Of a stretch of 64,000 nucleotides of DNA, positions 26,390 through 34,937 are shown piece after piece. The notes under the pieces were generated by a model. The model was not told the origin of the DNA, did not search any database, and saw nothing but the letters and a program-made list of their open reading frames with translations. The stretch's first letter is position 1. The number at the start of each line of letters is the position of its first letter. Position numbers and translations under genes: made by a program. This stretch comes from Ideonella sp. A 288. GTDB lineage: Bacteria; Pseudomonadota; Gammaproteobacteria; Burkholderiales; Burkholderiaceae_C. The DNA lies in the NCBI RefSeq assembly GCF_002198735.1, contig NZ_MWLO01000150.1, positions 1 through 64,000 on the forward strand, read 5' to 3'.

Positions 26390-29047
26390 ATGCCCCTGAA
26401 GCCCCCGCTGCTGTCCGCGTTGCCCTGGGCCGTCTGCGCGTTGTCGCTGTCGATCACGGGCTGGCTGTGGGCGCACGACCGGCAGGGCACGCAGCGCGCG
26501 CTGGTCACCGACTTCGACTTCGGCGTGCGCCACACCGCCGGCCGCATCGGGCAGCGCCTGGCCAGCTACGAACAGATCCTGCGCGGCGCGCAAGGTCTGT
26601 TCGCGGCCGCCGGCCAGGTCGACCAAGGTCGCTTCGGTGCCTATGTCGATGCGCTGTCGGCGGGTGCCGAATTCGCCGGCATCCAGATGCTCGGCCACGC
26701 CCGGTGGGCGCCGGGCGATGGCCAGGGCTCGGCGCCGGTGGTGCTGGTCGCCCCGTCCACCGCGCGCCACCTGCAGGAGATCGGCACGAACCTGTCGGCC
26801 GACCTCGACCGCCGCCTGGCCATGGAGCTGGCGCGGGATTCCGGCGGCTTGGGCATCACGCGTCGCCAGGTGTCGCGCTCCGACCCCGGCCGCGGCCCGC
26901 AATTCGGCTTCGTGATGTTCCTGCCGGTGTACGCCGCCGGACGGCCGCTGGACAGCGCGGCCGCCCGCCGCGCCGCGCTGACCGGCTGGGTGTACGCCAA
27001 CATCCGCATGGCCGACCTGATGGCCAGCCTGCACGGCGAGGGCATGCCCGGCCTCGACGTGCAGGTGCACGATGGCGTGGCCCTGGGCGAGCAGTCGCTG
27101 ATGTACCAGACCGGCACCGAGACCGACGACGTGTCGGCAGCGCCGGCCGAACCGACGAACGGCGGATCCCGTGCGGGCTCGTCCGCCCGCACGGTGGCGC
27201 GGCTGGCGCCGCCCGGGGACGCCCTCGAAGCGCTGGAGTACGTCGGCCTGGCCGGCCACACCTGGACCGTGAAGGTGTCGGCGAAGCCGTCGTTCGCACA
27301 GCACCATGGCGGCGACACGGCGCGGGCCATCGCCCTCGCCGGCATCGGCTTCAGCGTGCTGCTGGCACTGCTGACGCGCCAGCTGGTGAGCGGCCGCGCG
27401 CGCGCCCATGCCATTGCCGGGGCCATGACCCGCGAGCTGCAGGCCAGCGAGGAGCGCTATCGCCGCATCGTCGAGACGGCCGACGAGGGCATCTGGCTGA
27501 CCGACGCGCAGGGCCGCACGTCCTTCGTCAACCCGACGATGGCGCGGCTGCTGGGCTGCCCGGCCGACGAGTTGATCGGGCGCCCCCGCGATGACTTCAT
27601 CGAACCGCCCTGGCGCGGGCAGGCCACGCCCACCGAGCCCGAGCCGACGGGCACGGGCACCCCGCGCCGCGAGATCGCCCTGCGCCGGCGCGACGGTGCA
27701 CTGCTGTGGGCCTCGGTGGCGTCCAGCCCGATCACCGACAGCGCCGGTCAGCCGATCGGCTCGCTGGCCATGGTCACCGACATCACCGAGCGCAAGCAGG
27801 CCGACGCCACGCGCGCCCGGCTCGAGCTGCAGTTGCGCGAATCGCAGAAGATGGAAGCGGTGGGCACGCTGGCCGGCGGCATCGCGCACGATTTCAACAA
27901 CATCCTTGCCGCCATCCTGGGCAACGTGGCACTGGCGCGGCAGCAGGCCGGCGCGGCCTCGGAGGCGCAAACGAGCCTCGAGCAGATCAGCAAGGCCGCC
28001 GTGCGCGCACGCAGCCTGGTGCAGCAGATCCTGGCCTTCAGCCGCCGCCAGCCGCAGCGCCTGCTGAGCCAGCCACTGCGGCCGCTGGTGGAAGAGTCGG
28101 TGGGGCTGTTGCGACCGCTCCTGCCGGCGCTGGCGGCACTGGAGCTGTCGCTCACCGACAGGCCGATGAACGTGGGCATGGACGCCACGCAGATCCAGCA
28201 GGTGCTGATCAACCTGTGCACCAACGCCTGGCATGCGCTGGAGGGCCAGGCCGGCCGCATCGTCGTGGGGCTCGAGCTGGCCACGCTCGACGCGGCAGAG
28301 GCCCAGCGCCTGGGCCTCAGGCCGGGCGAGCATGCGCACCTGTGGGTCAGCGACACCGGCTGCGGCATGGACGACACCACGCGGGCGCGGGTGTTCGAGC
28401 CCTTCTTCACCACCAAGGCCACCGGCCAGGGCACGGGCCTCGGGCTGGCGGTGGTGCACGGGATCGTGGCGACGCACCACGGCACCATCACCGCCCAGAG
28501 CACGCCGGGCCAGGGCAGCCGCTTCAGCATCCTCCTGCCGCTGCTGCCGGCGCTGCCACCCGGGCCGGCCCTGCCGCCACGCGCCCTGCCGACCGACCGC
28601 GCCGCACTGCCGGCGAGCCCGGGCGATGCCGGCATCGCCCGCGCCGCGCGGGTGCTGTACATCGACGACGACCCGGTGATGGTCGTGACGGTGCAGGGAT
28701 TGCTGCAAAGCGCCGGCCACTGCGTCACCGGCCTCGAGGACCCACGCACCGCGATGGAGGCCCTGCGCGCGCAGCCCGGGGCGTTCGACCTGGTGGTCAC
28801 CGACTACAACATGCCCGGCCTGTCGGGCCTGGACATCGCCCGCGAGGTGGCCGCCCTGCGCCCCGACCTGCCGGTGGTCATCACCTCGGGCTACGTGTCG
28901 GACGACCTGCTGTCATCGGCCACCCAGGCCGGCGTGCGCCTGGTGATGCAGAAGGAGTACACGCTCGAGCAGTTGGGCGGCGTCGTGCAGCAGGTGCTGG
29001 CCGCGACCGTGGACGCGGCCCACGGCGACGCGCCCGCCCCGGGCTGA
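26390..29047 (+). CDS. CHASE-PAS hybrid sensor histidine kinase with receiver domain
   Basis: 885 residues. Layout: N-terminal membrane helix, periplasmic CHASE domain (FDFGVRHTAGRIGQRLASYEQILRGAQGLF through FVMFLPVY), second membrane helix about residue 320 (AIALAGIGFSVLLALL), PAS (YRRIVETADEGIWLTDAQG), His kinase core with GGIAHDFNN (phospho-His), ATPase N and G boxes (INLCTNAWHAL; DTGCGMDD; GQGTGLGLAVVHGIV), and a C-terminal receiver (VLYIDDDPVM; VVTDYNMPG with the phospho-acceptor Asp). Start ATG 26390; upstream TTG 26324 would extend into the repeat element. No separate response regulator follows, so output is through the receiver or a distant partner. Confidence 0.92.
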   Translation: MPLKPPLLSALPWAVCALSLSITGWLWAHDRQGTQRALVTDFDFGVRHTAGRIGQRLASYEQILRGAQGLFAAAGQVDQGRFGAYVDALSAGAEFAGIQMLGHARWAPGDGQGSAPVVLVAPSTARHLQEIGTNLSADLDRRLAMELARDSGGLGITRRQVSRSDPGRGPQFGFVMFLPVYAAGRPLDSAAARRAALTGWVYANIRMADLMASLHGEGMPGLDVQVHDGVALGEQSLMYQTGTETDDVSAAPAEPTNGGSRAGSSARTVARLAPPGDALEALEYVGLAGHTWTVKVSAKPSFAQHHGGDTARAIALAGIGFSVLLALLTRQLVSGRARAHAIAGAMTRELQASEERYRRIVETADEGIWLTDAQGRTSFVNPTMARLLGCPADELIGRPRDDFIEPPWRGQATPTEPEPTGTGTPRREIALRRRDGALLWASVASSPITDSAGQPIGSLAMVTDITERKQADATRARLELQLRESQKMEAVGTLAGGIAHDFNNILAAILGNVALARQQAGAASEAQTSLEQISKAAVRARSLVQQILAFSRRQPQRLLSQPLRPLVEESVGLLRPLLPALAALELSLTDRPMNVGMDATQIQQVLINLCTNAWHALEGQAGRIVVGLELATLDAAEAQRLGLRPGEHAHLWVSDTGCGMDDTTRARVFEPFFTTKATGQGTGLGLAVVHGIVATHHGTITAQSTPGQGSRFSILLPLLPALPPGPALPPRALPTDRAALPASPGDAGIARAARVLYIDDDPVMVVTVQGLLQSAGHCVTGLEDPRTAMEALRAQPGAFDLVVTDYNMPGLSGLDIAREVAALRPDLPVVITSGYVSDDLLSSATQAGVRLVMQKEYTLEQLGGVVQQVLAATVDAAHGDAPAPG

Positions 29048-29073
29048 TCGCCACCCTCACGGCGGCGGGGCCG

Positions 29074-29580
29074 TCACCGCGGCTCGGCGACCAGCCGCGC
29101 CTCGACCTCGCCCAGCACCAGTTGCGTTGGTGCCGGGCCCGCGACCGACAGCACCACCGTCGCCGGTGGCCGCACGGCGCCGCCGTCGCCGCGCGGCGGC
29201 TGCCACGACGGCGGCAGGCGCAGCACGAAGCGGGCCGGCTGGTCGCTGGGGAACAGGCTCACCACGCCGACCGCGTGCGCCCGCGGCGCTCGGCCGGCCT
29301 CGACGATCGACACCACCAGGCTGACCGGTGCACGCGTCGGGTTCACCACCGCGCCGATGGACAGTTGCAGGGCCGTCGACCCCGGTGGCCCCGGCCCGAG
29401 CACCGCCTGCGCCAGCCCTGGCGCGGCCAGGGCCGGCAGCGCACCCGGCACGGCACCTGGCACCCCATCCGCCGCCGGGCGCGGCGCGTCGCCGGCTGCG
29501 CCCGCCGCGCAGGCTGCCAGCGCGAGCGCCAGGGCCCCGGGGGCCCACGCCCGCAGCGCGGTGCCCGCCCGCCCTGTCAC
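29074..29580 (-). CDS. Lipoprotein coupled to the tyrosinase gene
   Basis: 168 residues starting at GTG 29580, which overlaps the tyrosinase stop as GTGA. Lipobox in LALALAACAAG near residue 24 predicts a lipoprotein. The mature part contains a beta-rich segment LQLSIGAVVNPTRAPVSLVVSIVEAG resembling the C-terminal beta-sandwich of the tyrosinase gene product (both end with an ...LGEVEARL / IGQVELQL pattern). No family recognised. It probably assists the tyrosinase at the membrane, or derives from duplication of its C-terminal domain. Confidence 0.7.
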   Translation of the reverse strand: MTGRAGTALRAWAPGALALALAACAAGAAGDAPRPAADGVPGAVPGALPALAAPGLAQAVLGPGPPGSTALQLSIGAVVNPTRAPVSLVVSIVEAGRAPRAHAVGVVSLFPSDQPARFVLRLPPSWQPPRGDGGAVRPPATVVLSVAGPAPTQLVLGEVEARLVAEPR

Positions 29581-31082
29581 TGCGCGGGCCCCTTGGGCAT
29601 GAACAGCGGCGCCGGCGCCCGGCTGCGCGCCAGTTGCAGCTCGACCTGCCCGATGGCCAGCCGGGCCTGACGCGGCGGGCGGCCACCGAAGGGCGTGGCG
29701 ATGAGCTGCACGCTCAGCTCGCCATCGGCACCGATCTCGCCCAGGCGGCGCAGCCGGCGGACGGCCTCGGTCGCGTCCACCATCACCGCCGCGTTGCCAT
29801 GCACATGCCCGCCATGGTGCGCGTTGGGGTCGTTGAAGAACGCGAAGCTGCCGGCGTAGTGCGGGTCGTCGACGCCGGTGGCCGCACTGGCGCCGGGCAG
29901 GTTCACGAACACGCGCACGAAGAAGTCGCCGGTGGCCGGCTGCTCCAGCTCGGTCAGGCGCAGCAGCACGCGGTCGTCCGGGCCCAGCGTGGCGTTGGCC
30001 GACACCGCCGGGTCGCGCACCCGCAGCACCTCGGTGGCCCGGTCGCCCACGGCCAGTTCGGTGGGTCTGGACGCGCCCACGCGGCGCACCGTCTCGAGTT
30101 CGGCTCGGCCGCCCTCCTCGAGCAGCCGGCGCAGCACCGCCTTGTCGACCTCCAGGCGGTCCCCCAGCGGGATGCCGCAGCGGTCGAAGGGCGAGGTGTC
30201 GTAGCGGTAGCTCAGCAGCGGCGCCAGGTTGAGCAGGCCCACGCTGGTCTGCACCGGCGCGCCGCTGCGGTCGACGAACTGGTTGTCGAAGCGCATGTTG
30301 GCCCAGGCCGGGTCGTTGGTGTTGGCATGGCCGCGCACCACGTTCCACTCCCACCACACGCGCTCGACCATGCCGTGGTGCAACCAGAAGATCGGGTCCA
30401 GCGGCGACATGAAGCTGCCGAAGTTGCCCGAGCCGCCCACCGTGCCGTGCACCGAGTTGTGCGGGTTCGACTCGAGCGGGCCCTGCGTGGTGCGGTCGCG
30501 CTGGCCCAGCACCTTGCCGCTGCCGAAGATCAGGAAGTTGGTCTCGGCCAGGATGGCCGACATCACGGCCGGGCCGACGTTGAAGTCCGACATCGGCGGC
30601 GGCGGGTTGACGCCGCTGTTGCGCGTGGCGTCGAACAGCGTGTTCGACGCACTGGCCACCAGGAACTCCGGCTGCAGGCTGCGCTGGCAGGTCCAGTTCC
30701 AGTAGGGCAGCGCGAAGGTGTTGTCGCCGGTGAGCTCGCGGCAGATCTGCTCGAAGTACAGCAGGTAGCCGCGGTGCCAGGGCAGGAACCACCAGTTGCC
30801 GTGCGGGCACCAGTCGAGGTGGATGGTGGCCTGCTTCGTCCAGTGGCGCGGGTCGGACGCCGGCAGCGCCTTCATGGCAGCTACCGCGGCGCGATAGCAG
30901 TCCTTCACCGGATCACTGGCGCCCAGGCGTGCCCAGTCGCGCCGCATGGGCCGGTTGCGGATCTGCTCGAGCAGGCTCTCGCAGCCGCCCAGCGTGGCCA
31001 GGGCCGCACCCGCCGCGGTGGCGGTGGCACCCTTGGCCAGCAGGGCCAGCACGGCCCTGCGGCCTTCGTCGATGACAGTCAT
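29577..31082 (-). CDS. Tyrosinase-family copper oxidase with Tat-type lipoprotein signal
   Basis: 501 residues. Binuclear copper enzyme oxidising phenols to quinones. Seen: copper site A histidines His88, His94 and His103 (TIHLDWCPHGNWWFLPWHR), copper site B His208, His212 and His235/236 (NPHNSVHG; DPIFWLHHGMVERVWW). The N-terminus has RRAVLALLAKGATATAAGAALATLGGC, a twin-arginine plus lipobox (Cys34), so export as a folded, metal-loaded lipoprotein is likely. The C-terminal 200 residues form a beta-rich polyphenol-oxidase-type shielding domain. Start ATG 31082 follows AAAGGAG. Coupled to the lipoprotein gene downstream. Confidence 0.92.
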   Translation of the reverse strand: MTVIDEGRRAVLALLAKGATATAAGAALATLGGCESLLEQIRNRPMRRDWARLGASDPVKDCYRAAVAAMKALPASDPRHWTKQATIHLDWCPHGNWWFLPWHRGYLLYFEQICRELTGDNTFALPYWNWTCQRSLQPEFLVASASNTLFDATRNSGVNPPPPMSDFNVGPAVMSAILAETNFLIFGSGKVLGQRDRTTQGPLESNPHNSVHGTVGGSGNFGSFMSPLDPIFWLHHGMVERVWWEWNVVRGHANTNDPAWANMRFDNQFVDRSGAPVQTSVGLLNLAPLLSYRYDTSPFDRCGIPLGDRLEVDKAVLRRLLEEGGRAELETVRRVGASRPTELAVGDRATEVLRVRDPAVSANATLGPDDRVLLRLTELEQPATGDFFVRVFVNLPGASAATGVDDPHYAGSFAFFNDPNAHHGGHVHGNAAVMVDATEAVRRLRRLGEIGADGELSVQLIATPFGGRPPRQARLAIGQVELQLARSRAPAPLFMPKGPAQ

Positions 31083-31238
31083 GGAAGCTCCTTTCGCGGT
31101 GTCGCGATGCACCGGGGGGCGGTGCGTGAGGAGCAGGTTGCGCGCGGCCCGGCGCCCGGTCATCCGCAGGGCGGACGACGGCGGGCCACGACGTCGGCTT
31201 CGAACTGGGGGGACGGCTGCGCCCGAGGGCGCGCGCCT

Positions 31239-31676
31239 TCAGGACGCGCGCGCGTCGATGAGGCTGAAGTGCGCGCGATAAGACCCCGACACCTCGCCCG
31301 GCGCGGCACCCGCGTCGAGGTAGACGGCCACCCGCTGCCCGGTGCGATGCGCCAGCACATGGGTGCGCGCGCCCAGTGCGCAGGCCTCGCCGCTGCTGAA
31401 GCGCAGGGTGAACTGTTCATGGCCGTCGAGCGCGGACGCGTCGATGCGCACCTCGTCGAGCGTCAGTGCCACGGGTCGGCCTTCGTGCCGCACCTCGAAG
31501 CGATGTCCCACGTAGGCCTGCCAGGCCGCGCCGCGCTGGTCGGTGGCCAGGTCGGGCAGGCGTCGGCCGCGCAGGGCGGCAACTGCGCCGGGCCCGGCCT
31601 CTGCAGAGACAGCGGCGGGCACCGCCACACCGACCAGTGCGGTGCAGCCACCAACGACGAAATCACGCTTGTTCAT
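31239..31676 (-). CDS. Exported small protein next to tail-collar genes
   Basis: 145 residues with an N-terminal twin-arginine-less signal segment (FVVGGCTALVGVAVPAAVSA). The mature part contains GHRFEVRHEGRPVALTLDEV and FTLRFSSGEACALGARTHVLAHRTG, which resembles the small DUF6916-type proteins often encoded beside tail-collar genes; that family name is from memory. Start ATG 31676 overlaps the acetyltransferase end by 14 bases, implying one operon with the collar genes. Function unknown. Confidence 0.65.
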   Translation of the reverse strand: MNKRDFVVGGCTALVGVAVPAAVSAEAGPGAVAALRGRRLPDLATDQRGAAWQAYVGHRFEVRHEGRPVALTLDEVRIDASALDGHEQFTLRFSSGEACALGARTHVLAHRTGQRVAVYLDAGAAPGEVSGSYRAHFSLIDARAS

Positions 31677-32169
31677 GAACGATCTCCTGCATGGGAACGG
31701 GATGCCCGGCGCGCCAGGCCATGGCGGTGTACAGACCGTGCTCCGCCTCGGCCACGAAGCCCAGGCGCGCATACAGCCGCCGCGCCGGGTTCGCATGCAG
31801 CACCTGCAGGCTCAGTGGCAGACCGGCAGCGCGCGCCTGATCCATCAGGCGGAGTAGGCACTCGGTGCCCAGACCGCGCCGACGGTGCGAGGCCAGCACG
31901 GTGATGTCGAGCAGATGGATCGCCTCGGCGCCGTGGTCCACCCACAGCCGGCCGATGGGCTGGCCACCGCACTCGATGACCGAGCACACCGACGCCGGGA
32001 AGCGGCTGCGGTAGCCGCGCTCCTGAGCGTCGAACTGCAATTGCATGAAGGACGCGAAGGTGGCTGCGTCCCAGTCGGCCATCGCCAGCACATCGGCACG
32101 CGAATGTGCATACGCCGCCAACAGGAAGCTGCGGTCGGCAGGGGCCGCCGGACGCAGGGTCGTGCGCAT
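31663..32169 (-). CDS. GNAT-family N-acetyltransferase in the collar-gene operon
   Basis: 168 residues. Acetyl-CoA-dependent transferase fold: the acetyl-CoA loop is RRRGLGTECLLRLMDQAR (Q/RxxGxG/A type), preceded by IHLLDITVLASH and followed by VLHANPARRLYARLGF. Intact. Sits between the last collar gene (20 bases upstream) and the exported small protein. Acetyltransferases recur in this collar-gene arrangement, so it may modify those proteins or another member of the pathway; the substrate is unknown. Confidence 0.85.
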   Translation of the reverse strand: MRTTLRPAAPADRSFLLAAYAHSRADVLAMADWDAATFASFMQLQFDAQERGYRSRFPASVCSVIECGGQPIGRLWVDHGAEAIHLLDITVLASHRRRGLGTECLLRLMDQARAAGLPLSLQVLHANPARRLYARLGFVAEAEHGLYTAMAWRAGHPVPMQEIVHEQA

Positions 32170-32189
32170 CGCGATGGGCCCGCCAGCGA

Positions 32190-32708
32190 TCAGCTGCGCG
32201 GCGGAAAGACGCCCTGCAGCGCGATGATGAAATTCACCACCAGGTGGGGCTGCCGGTTCTCGTGCGGCGCACCGGCGCCGCTGACCCCGACCGTGGCCAC
32301 GTCCATGGCCACCCGCTTGCCAGCGAGCCGGTAGGCCGCCGTGCCACCGGACATCGGCGACAGCGCCACCGCCGCCGACGCCGCGCCCGTGGTGGGCGAT
32401 GCGACGGCCGACAGCCCGTGCGTGTGAGACGGCATCTCCGGCGTCGTCAGCGCCACCGCCGCCTCGCCGCCGGACTCACCGATGGTGCGTGGCGACAGAC
32501 CCGGCCCCTGGCCGTGGTGAATGGGTGCGCGCGCCTGCAGGTCGGGCAAGGCGAAGGTGGCTCGACCGTCGCCGCCGTACTGGGTGCCCAGCAACGAGAA
32601 CAGCGCGGTGTTCTGCACGATAGGCAGCAACTGCCCGTTGCACAGGGCCCAGCCCCGCGGCGCGAAGTTGCCTGCGAAGATGCGGATCTCTCCGACGAAG
32701 GGGTCCAT
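32190..32708 (-). CDS. Tail-collar-domain protein, copy 3 of 3
   Basis: 172 residues. Phage tail-collar fold used as a fibre or microcystis-dependent-type protein (MdpB-like). Seen: DPFVGEIRIFAGNFAPRGWALCNGQLLPI, LFSLLGTQYGGDGRATFALPDLQARAPIHHG, and GESGGEAAVALTTPEMPSHTH. Third of three tandem paralogues, 10 bases after copy 2. There are no other phage structural genes, so it is not part of a prophage; a fibre-like surface or contractile-particle role is the usual guess. Confidence 0.88.
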   Translation of the reverse strand: MDPFVGEIRIFAGNFAPRGWALCNGQLLPIVQNTALFSLLGTQYGGDGRATFALPDLQARAPIHHGQGPGLSPRTIGESGGEAAVALTTPEMPSHTHGLSAVASPTTGAASAAVALSPMSGGTAAYRLAGKRVAMDVATVGVSGAGAPHENRQPHLVVNFIIALQGVFPPRS

Positions 32709-32718
32709 GCCGGTCTCC

Positions 32719-33222
32719 TCAGGTGGCGGACGGGAAGATGCCGAACAGCGAAATGATGAAGCTCACCGTCAGGAAGGGAGCCATGTTCTCGTGCGGCTGT
32801 CCACCACCCGCGGCAGTCAGCGCATCGGCGATCATCGGCGTGGTGGCGGGCCCGCTGCCGTAGTACTGCGCCGTGGCCGACGAGGCCAGCATGCCGCTCG
32901 GGCCGGCACCGGACGATGCCGCGGCCGACGTGGCCACCAGCGCATGGCCGTGCGCGCCGTTGTGCTGCGGCAGCAGGCGCACCGTCTCGCTTCCGCCGGA
33001 CTGGCCGATGGTCTGGCCACCGCCCTGGTGCAAGGGCACGCGGCCCCGCAGGTCGGGCAGTGCGAAGGTGGCCTGGCCATCGCCGCCGTAGGTGGTGCCG
33101 ACCAGGGTGAACAAGACCTCGAACTCGGCGATCGGCAACAGGCTGCCATCGCAGAAGGCCCACCCATTGGGCGGAAAATTGCCGGCGAACATGCGGATTT
33201 CGCCCACGTAGGGATCGCTCAT
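32719..33222 (-). CDS. Tail-collar-domain protein, copy 2 of 3
   Basis: 167 residues, same architecture as its neighbours: SDPYVGEIRMFAGNFPPNGWAFCDGSLLPI, LVGTTYGGDGQATFALPDLRGRVPLHQG and GGSETVRLLPQHNGAHGHA. It diverges from copies 1 and 3 mainly in the C-terminal half, where collar proteins carry variable segments. Twelve bases separate it from copy 1. Confidence 0.88.
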   Translation of the reverse strand: MSDPYVGEIRMFAGNFPPNGWAFCDGSLLPIAEFEVLFTLVGTTYGGDGQATFALPDLRGRVPLHQGGGQTIGQSGGSETVRLLPQHNGAHGHALVATSAAASSGAGPSGMLASSATAQYYGSGPATTPMIADALTAAGGGQPHENMAPFLTVSFIISLFGIFPSAT

Positions 33223-33234
33223 GGTTGGGCTCCG

Positions 33235-33747
33235 TCAGTCGCGGGAGGGAAAGATGCCCTGCAGCGCGATGATGAAGCTCACCGTCAGATAGGGCTGCAT
33301 GTTGTCGTGCGGCGCGGCCGCGGCGGTCGAAGAAATTGCCGACGGGTGCAAGGCCACGGGCGGCGAACCGCCGGGGGCGTACATGTCCTTGCCGCCGCGC
33401 CCCTTGACCGCCGGCGTGGCATTGGCCGGCAAGGCGCCGGTGGCAACGTCGGAACTGGCCATCAAGGCATGGGTGTGCGCTGGGATCTCGCTCGCGGTCA
33501 AGGTGTGCGCCGCTTCGCCGCCGCGCTGGCCGATCGGCATGCTGGCACCGAAATGCAGCGGCATGCGCGCCCGGAGATCCGGGAGTGCGAAGTTCACGCG
33601 GCCGTCGCCGCCGTAGGTGGTGCCCAGGATCGAGAACAGCGCCTGGTTCTGATTGATCGACAACAGTTGTCCGTTGCACAACGCCCAGCCGCGCGGGGCC
33701 GCGGCAAAGCTGGCGAGACGGATCTCGCCGAGGAAAGGGTCGGCCAT
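33235..33747 (-). CDS. Tail-collar-domain protein, copy 1 of 3
   Basis: 170 residues. Conserved blocks ADPFLGEIRLASFAAAPRGWALCNGQLLSI, LFSILGTTYGGDGRVNFALPDLRARMPLHFG and GGEAAHTLTASEIPAHTHA. First collar gene in the transcript, 40 bases downstream of a PEP-CTERM protein gene on the same strand. The three copies likely arose by local duplication. Confidence 0.88.
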   Translation of the reverse strand: MADPFLGEIRLASFAAAPRGWALCNGQLLSINQNQALFSILGTTYGGDGRVNFALPDLRARMPLHFGASMPIGQRGGEAAHTLTASEIPAHTHALMASSDVATGALPANATPAVKGRGGKDMYAPGGSPPVALHPSAISSTAAAAPHDNMQPYLTVSFIIALQGIFPSRD

Positions 33748-33787
33748 CGAAGTCTCCTGAGGGCACGCCGCATCGCGCGGCGCAAGG

Positions 33788-34561
33788 TCAGCGCGCCGGT
33801 CTGGCGGTGCGGCGACGCACGGCGCTGGCGCCCGCCAGGGCGATCAGCACCAGCGCCAGCGACGCGGGCTCGGGCATCGGGTTGATCACGCGGCCGCAGC
33901 CCGGCGTGCCGACGTCGCAGGTGGTGAAGTTGATGTCCAGGTTGCCGCCTGCGAACAACGCGCCGCGGATGTCGGGCGTGAAGAGCATCGACGCGAGATC
34001 GATCGACAGGTTGCCCGGGGTGAGGGCATTGAAGTGGACCAGGCTGCCCAGGTTGGCCGGCGACGCAAAGCCGCTGCCGCTGACCGTGACCCCGGTGATC
34101 AACTTGCCGGCGATGCTGAGGCCCGAGAACTCGTAGCGCGCCATGTCGGCGAGCAGGTCGAGATAGCCCGTGGACAGCACGTCGTCCAGCGGATCGAGCG
34201 TGCCCTGGTCGACCTGCGACCCGGCGGCCACGCGCAGCGAGATGTCGCTGGCGCCGTTGAAGCTGATGAACTCGCCTGGCAGCATGTAGCTACCGATGGA
34301 CGTATCGACAAACCCGCCCGCCCCGTCGTTGGCATGGATACCGTCGGCAACGCTCACCGTGTCGGTGTACGGACCCGTGAACGGGATGATGTTCGCCCCG
34401 CCATCGGTGGTGACACCGCCGGGCGAGAAGAGCCCGACGGTGACGGAGCCCTGCAACAGGCCCGCCTGCGCCGGCAATGCGGCCGCGGCCAGACCCAGGA
34501 CACAGGCCAACGACGAGAGGCAGCGCCTCATCGCGCAGCCCGACAGCGTGTTCATCTTCAT
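33788..34561 (-). CDS. PEP-CTERM-anchored exported protein
   Basis: 257 residues. Signal peptide (LACVLGLAAAALPAQA|G) and a C-terminal sorting tail MPEPASLALVLIALAGASAVRRRTARP: the PEP motif, a hydrophobic helix and an arginine-rich end, processed by exosortase in EPS-producing Gram-negatives. The mature domain is glycine/serine/threonine-rich beta structure of unknown function. Start ATG 34561 has GGGAG upstream. First in line before the three collar genes. Confidence 0.88.
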   Translation of the reverse strand: MKMNTLSGCAMRRCLSSLACVLGLAAAALPAQAGLLQGSVTVGLFSPGGVTTDGGANIIPFTGPYTDTVSVADGIHANDGAGGFVDTSIGSYMLPGEFISFNGASDISLRVAAGSQVDQGTLDPLDDVLSTGYLDLLADMARYEFSGLSIAGKLITGVTVSGSGFASPANLGSLVHFNALTPGNLSIDLASMLFTPDIRGALFAGGNLDINFTTCDVGTPGCGRVINPMPEPASLALVLIALAGASAVRRRTARPAR

Positions 34562-34937
34562 TCAGTACTCCCGGAAAGGGATGGCAAAGACTGCTTCGAC
34601 TACTGCTACTGCGGACTGCTGGTACGGCTGGATCTGCGCTTGGATTCGACGGATGGCCAAGACGAACGGATGGGAACACGTGACCCGGGGGGGCGTCACC
34701 CCTCATCCGCGGGGGTCGTCGGACCCAGCGTGCAAACCGCACGGACGATACCGCGCACCGCATCGCGACCCTTGGCCACGGCGACCAACGGCCCGGCAGA
34801 TCGGCACGGCCAAGCCCGAGCGGCCTGTTGCGGACGGCGAGGCCAGCACCGCGCGCCGCCCGCGAATGCACCTGCCTCGGCGGGTGATTGCGCAGGCCGC
34901 AGAATGGAGCGCCGCCCTCTCCCGTCGCGAGCCCGCC
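34562..34937. other. 376-bp divergent intergenic region
   Basis: Lies between the divergent PEP-CTERM and GST genes, so it must hold both promoters. Apart from the ribosome-binding site of the minus gene and a small GTGC-AAACC-GCAC hairpin near 34730, no box or repeat could be assigned with confidence. No gene is supported. Confidence 0.4.

Noticed and set aside
26216-28720. 834-codon minus-strand frame opposite the hybrid kinase
   Set aside because: It is the antisense of a kinase with all catalytic boxes; composition is typical of shadow frames and no motif is present.
31239-33747. Prophage remnant
   Set aside because: Only collar-domain proteins are present, with no integrase, capsid, terminase or lysis genes; tandem collar genes are common outside phages.
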